This document shows positions 60,601 through 62,000 of a DNA stretch of 62,000 nt, piece by piece. The notes below the pieces were generated by a model, which ran no database searches, had not been told where the DNA came from, and worked only from the letters and a program-made list of their open reading frames with translations. Position 1 is the first letter of the stretch, and every line of letters starts with the position of its first letter. The stretch is taken from NCBI GenBank assembly GCA_009746045.1, contig RPFO01000115.1:1349234-1411233 (forward strand), in the 5' to 3' direction. This DNA is from Mesostigma viride (lineage: Eukaryota; Streptophyta; Mesostigmatophyceae; Mesostigmatales; Mesostigmataceae). Made by a program: the position numbers and the translations under genes.

Positions 60601-62000
60601 CCTGGTAGGCTAAAGGGTGCAGCCCAGGGCTCCTGGGATGACACGGGGCCACCTTCTGCCAGCAGGGCAGAGGCCGCGCGTGTCACCTCCTCACCTTATG
60701 TGGACGTGGGCGCCGCAGCAGCGGTGGCAGAAGGGGCCAGCGCTGCCACGGTGGCAGTCGCGGGTGGTAGAAGCCACCGGGCCCACACGCCTCAGGACAC
60801 GGAGGACGACTGGTTCCCCCTGGAGCGCCTGCACGACTGGCTGGAGGCTGGCACCAGGGGGGACGCGGAGCTGGCCGGTCGGGTCCATGGCTCGGGGCAT
60901 GGCAGAGAGGATGAGGCAAGAGCCGCCCGCAGGGGCATTGCGCCGGGTCATGGTGGCGTAGGCGCCGGCGCTGATGTTTATCCCGATGCAGAACTGTCGG
61001 TCGCGGCCATGCGGTTTGACCCGAGTGGCGAGGCGGTGGCAAGTGGGAGTGGCGGCCATGGGGCCGGGCATGCTCGCCGGAGTGGCAGTATCCATCCACA
61101 GGAAGCGGCGGTCGTGTTGCCATCACAGCTGCCGCGGCCGCCAGCAGGGGCACGCCGACCGGAGGTGGTGGGGGGGCGGGCTGTGAGTATGGACGGGGAA
61201 GCCGCCGGGGATGTGCAGGATGCCGCGTTCCGGGGTGTACAGGAGATGGTCAATGAGGACGGGATGCAGGGGGCAAATGTCGAGCGGACCTCTTTCAGCG
61301 GAGGTGCCGGCGCACGCGTTTCTGCTGATGCTAGCAACGCCGGTGGTGTGATGGGCCGTGATGCAAGCGATGCGCCGTGGCAGGACGGGGTGGTTTTCCC
61401 GTCGATGGAATTGGGACCGCGAGCAGGGCCAGGTGGCACCCGCCGGACATCCCTCTCATCCCGCACCCCTTCCAGGATTCCTGCGCCATCGAAACATGGG
61501 CGGGGAGCAGCAACTGCAGGCTCATCCTCCTCCCTGACGACGACAGGCACGCCCATCGGCGGTGCCTCTGGAAGCAGTGCTCACACCCGCCACGATGATG
61601 CCCATGGCAGGGATGGCGTTGGTGACGTCGCGGGTGACGGTGGTGACATCATCACGCATGCGCGCGTCGCTACCACCGCCAGCGACAGCACAGCGGGTGC
61701 CATGGAACGTGGGGCTCCTGGCTTGCACGTGCCATTCCTGGAAGGCAACCCCCTTCCCTCCGAGGCTATGGCTGCCATGCCTGGCACCGGCTCAGCACCT
61801 GCGACAACCGTACCGGGTGGTTTGGTACCGGATGGTGTGGGAGCGGTCCAGGGCCAGCTGGTGCCGCCCAGCCAGGTGCGCAAGGGGTGGTTGTCTGCCA
61901 CCCCCAGCAGTGCCGGTGAGCTCGTGCGTGCGGTTGTGGACGCTGGTGCTGCAGATGTGACCACTGATCCCATGCGCGGGGATCATCCCGCCACCAATGG
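57633..62000 (+). CDS. Coiled-coil start joined to a long disordered protein, runs off the window
   Basis: Proposed exons 57633-57704 (MDALQLDEDVESVLDATVQD..), 57853-57930 (EDMLLQELEHRNQLLLRARG..) and 59476->62000, all joined in phase 0 with GT-AG borders. The first two and the start of the third (ADYETLYQEAG) form a continuous heptad pattern. The third exon stays open for more than 840 codons to the window end and is rich in Gly, Ala, Ser, Pro and Asp/Glu, with few hydrophobic islands (DDISSTLYDSEFGLGIFEG; EDDWFPLERLHDWLEAG). GC-rich codon use throughout. About residue 408 a stretch NIKETNSAGQKSGESGP is derived from the SINE found at 15795. No enzyme or known domain recognised. The join between exons 2 and 3 is the weakest part; extra exons may lie in 57931-59475. 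Confidence 0.5.
60547..60600 (+). repeat. SINE 5' fragment within the coding frame
   Basis: ATATCAAGGAGACAAACAGC..GGCCAGAAATCGGGAGAATC and GGACCTGGTAG match the SINE 5' end at 15806 with a few changes, inserted without breaking the open frame. Confidence 0.8.

Noticed and set aside
59928-61556. Minus-strand frames of 138-252 codons, proline-rich
   Set aside because: Antisense shadows of the GC-rich plus-strand frame, which is far longer and joins upstream exons in phase.

Overview
The window is eukaryotic nuclear DNA, most likely from a plastid-bearing green-lineage alga. It holds genes with many GT-AG introns, among them a triosephosphate isomerase with a plant-like N-terminal leader, set in a matrix of retrotransposons, DNA transposons and very long simple-sequence arrays. 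There is no bacterial operon structure and no CRISPR array. I cannot name the species. The repeats would fit several large, repeat-rich prasinophyte, chlorophyte or streptophyte algae.

I could assemble four host genes exon by exon with consistent splice phases. They are: the 3' part of a WDR6/Rtt10-type WD40 protein (+, <1-3934); a complete DPM3, the small subunit of dolichol-phosphate-mannose synthase (+, 7473-11175), whose second intron carries a 1.74 kb heptanucleotide satellite; a complete GHMP-type sugar kinase fused to a GalU-type nucleotidyltransferase (-, 23538-16344); and a complete, probably plastid, triosephosphate isomerase (+, 29862-36129). A fifth gene model at the right edge (+, 57633->62000) is a coiled-coil start followed by a very long disordered, Gly/Ala-rich open frame that runs off the window.

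The rest is layered mobile DNA. An intact L1-clade LINE (24076-29195, 18-bp target-site duplication) sits between the divergent kinase and TPI genes. The regions 4.4-6.5 kb, 12-16 kb and 36-57 kb hold at least six copies of two related retroelement families that encode only an L1-ORF1-like RNA-binding protein, followed directly by a 3'UTR and a short-repeat tail with no reverse transcriptase. Several are bounded by clear target-site duplications and one has an intact 457-codon ORF. Both families end in the same hairpin (a CAAC loop on a 5-bp stem, one bulged base, then an outer stem), and the stem bases covary between copies. Fragments of a second LINE (YADD reverse transcriptase), a SINE with a (CTTA)n tail, a non-autonomous CACTA element, a hAT-like element full of TTCGGG motifs and a TTAA-flanked DNA element (one copy carrying a PHD finger) complete the picture. 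Many are nested, so the insertion order can be read.

The most interesting candidates for new biology are the ORF1-only retroelements with their covarying 3' hairpin, the single-base staircase heptamer satellite inside a tiny ER-protein gene, and the sugar kinase/nucleotidyltransferase fusion whose nucleotide-binding signature is lost. Motif and homology statements rest on reading the sequence and on general family knowledge; no search was run.
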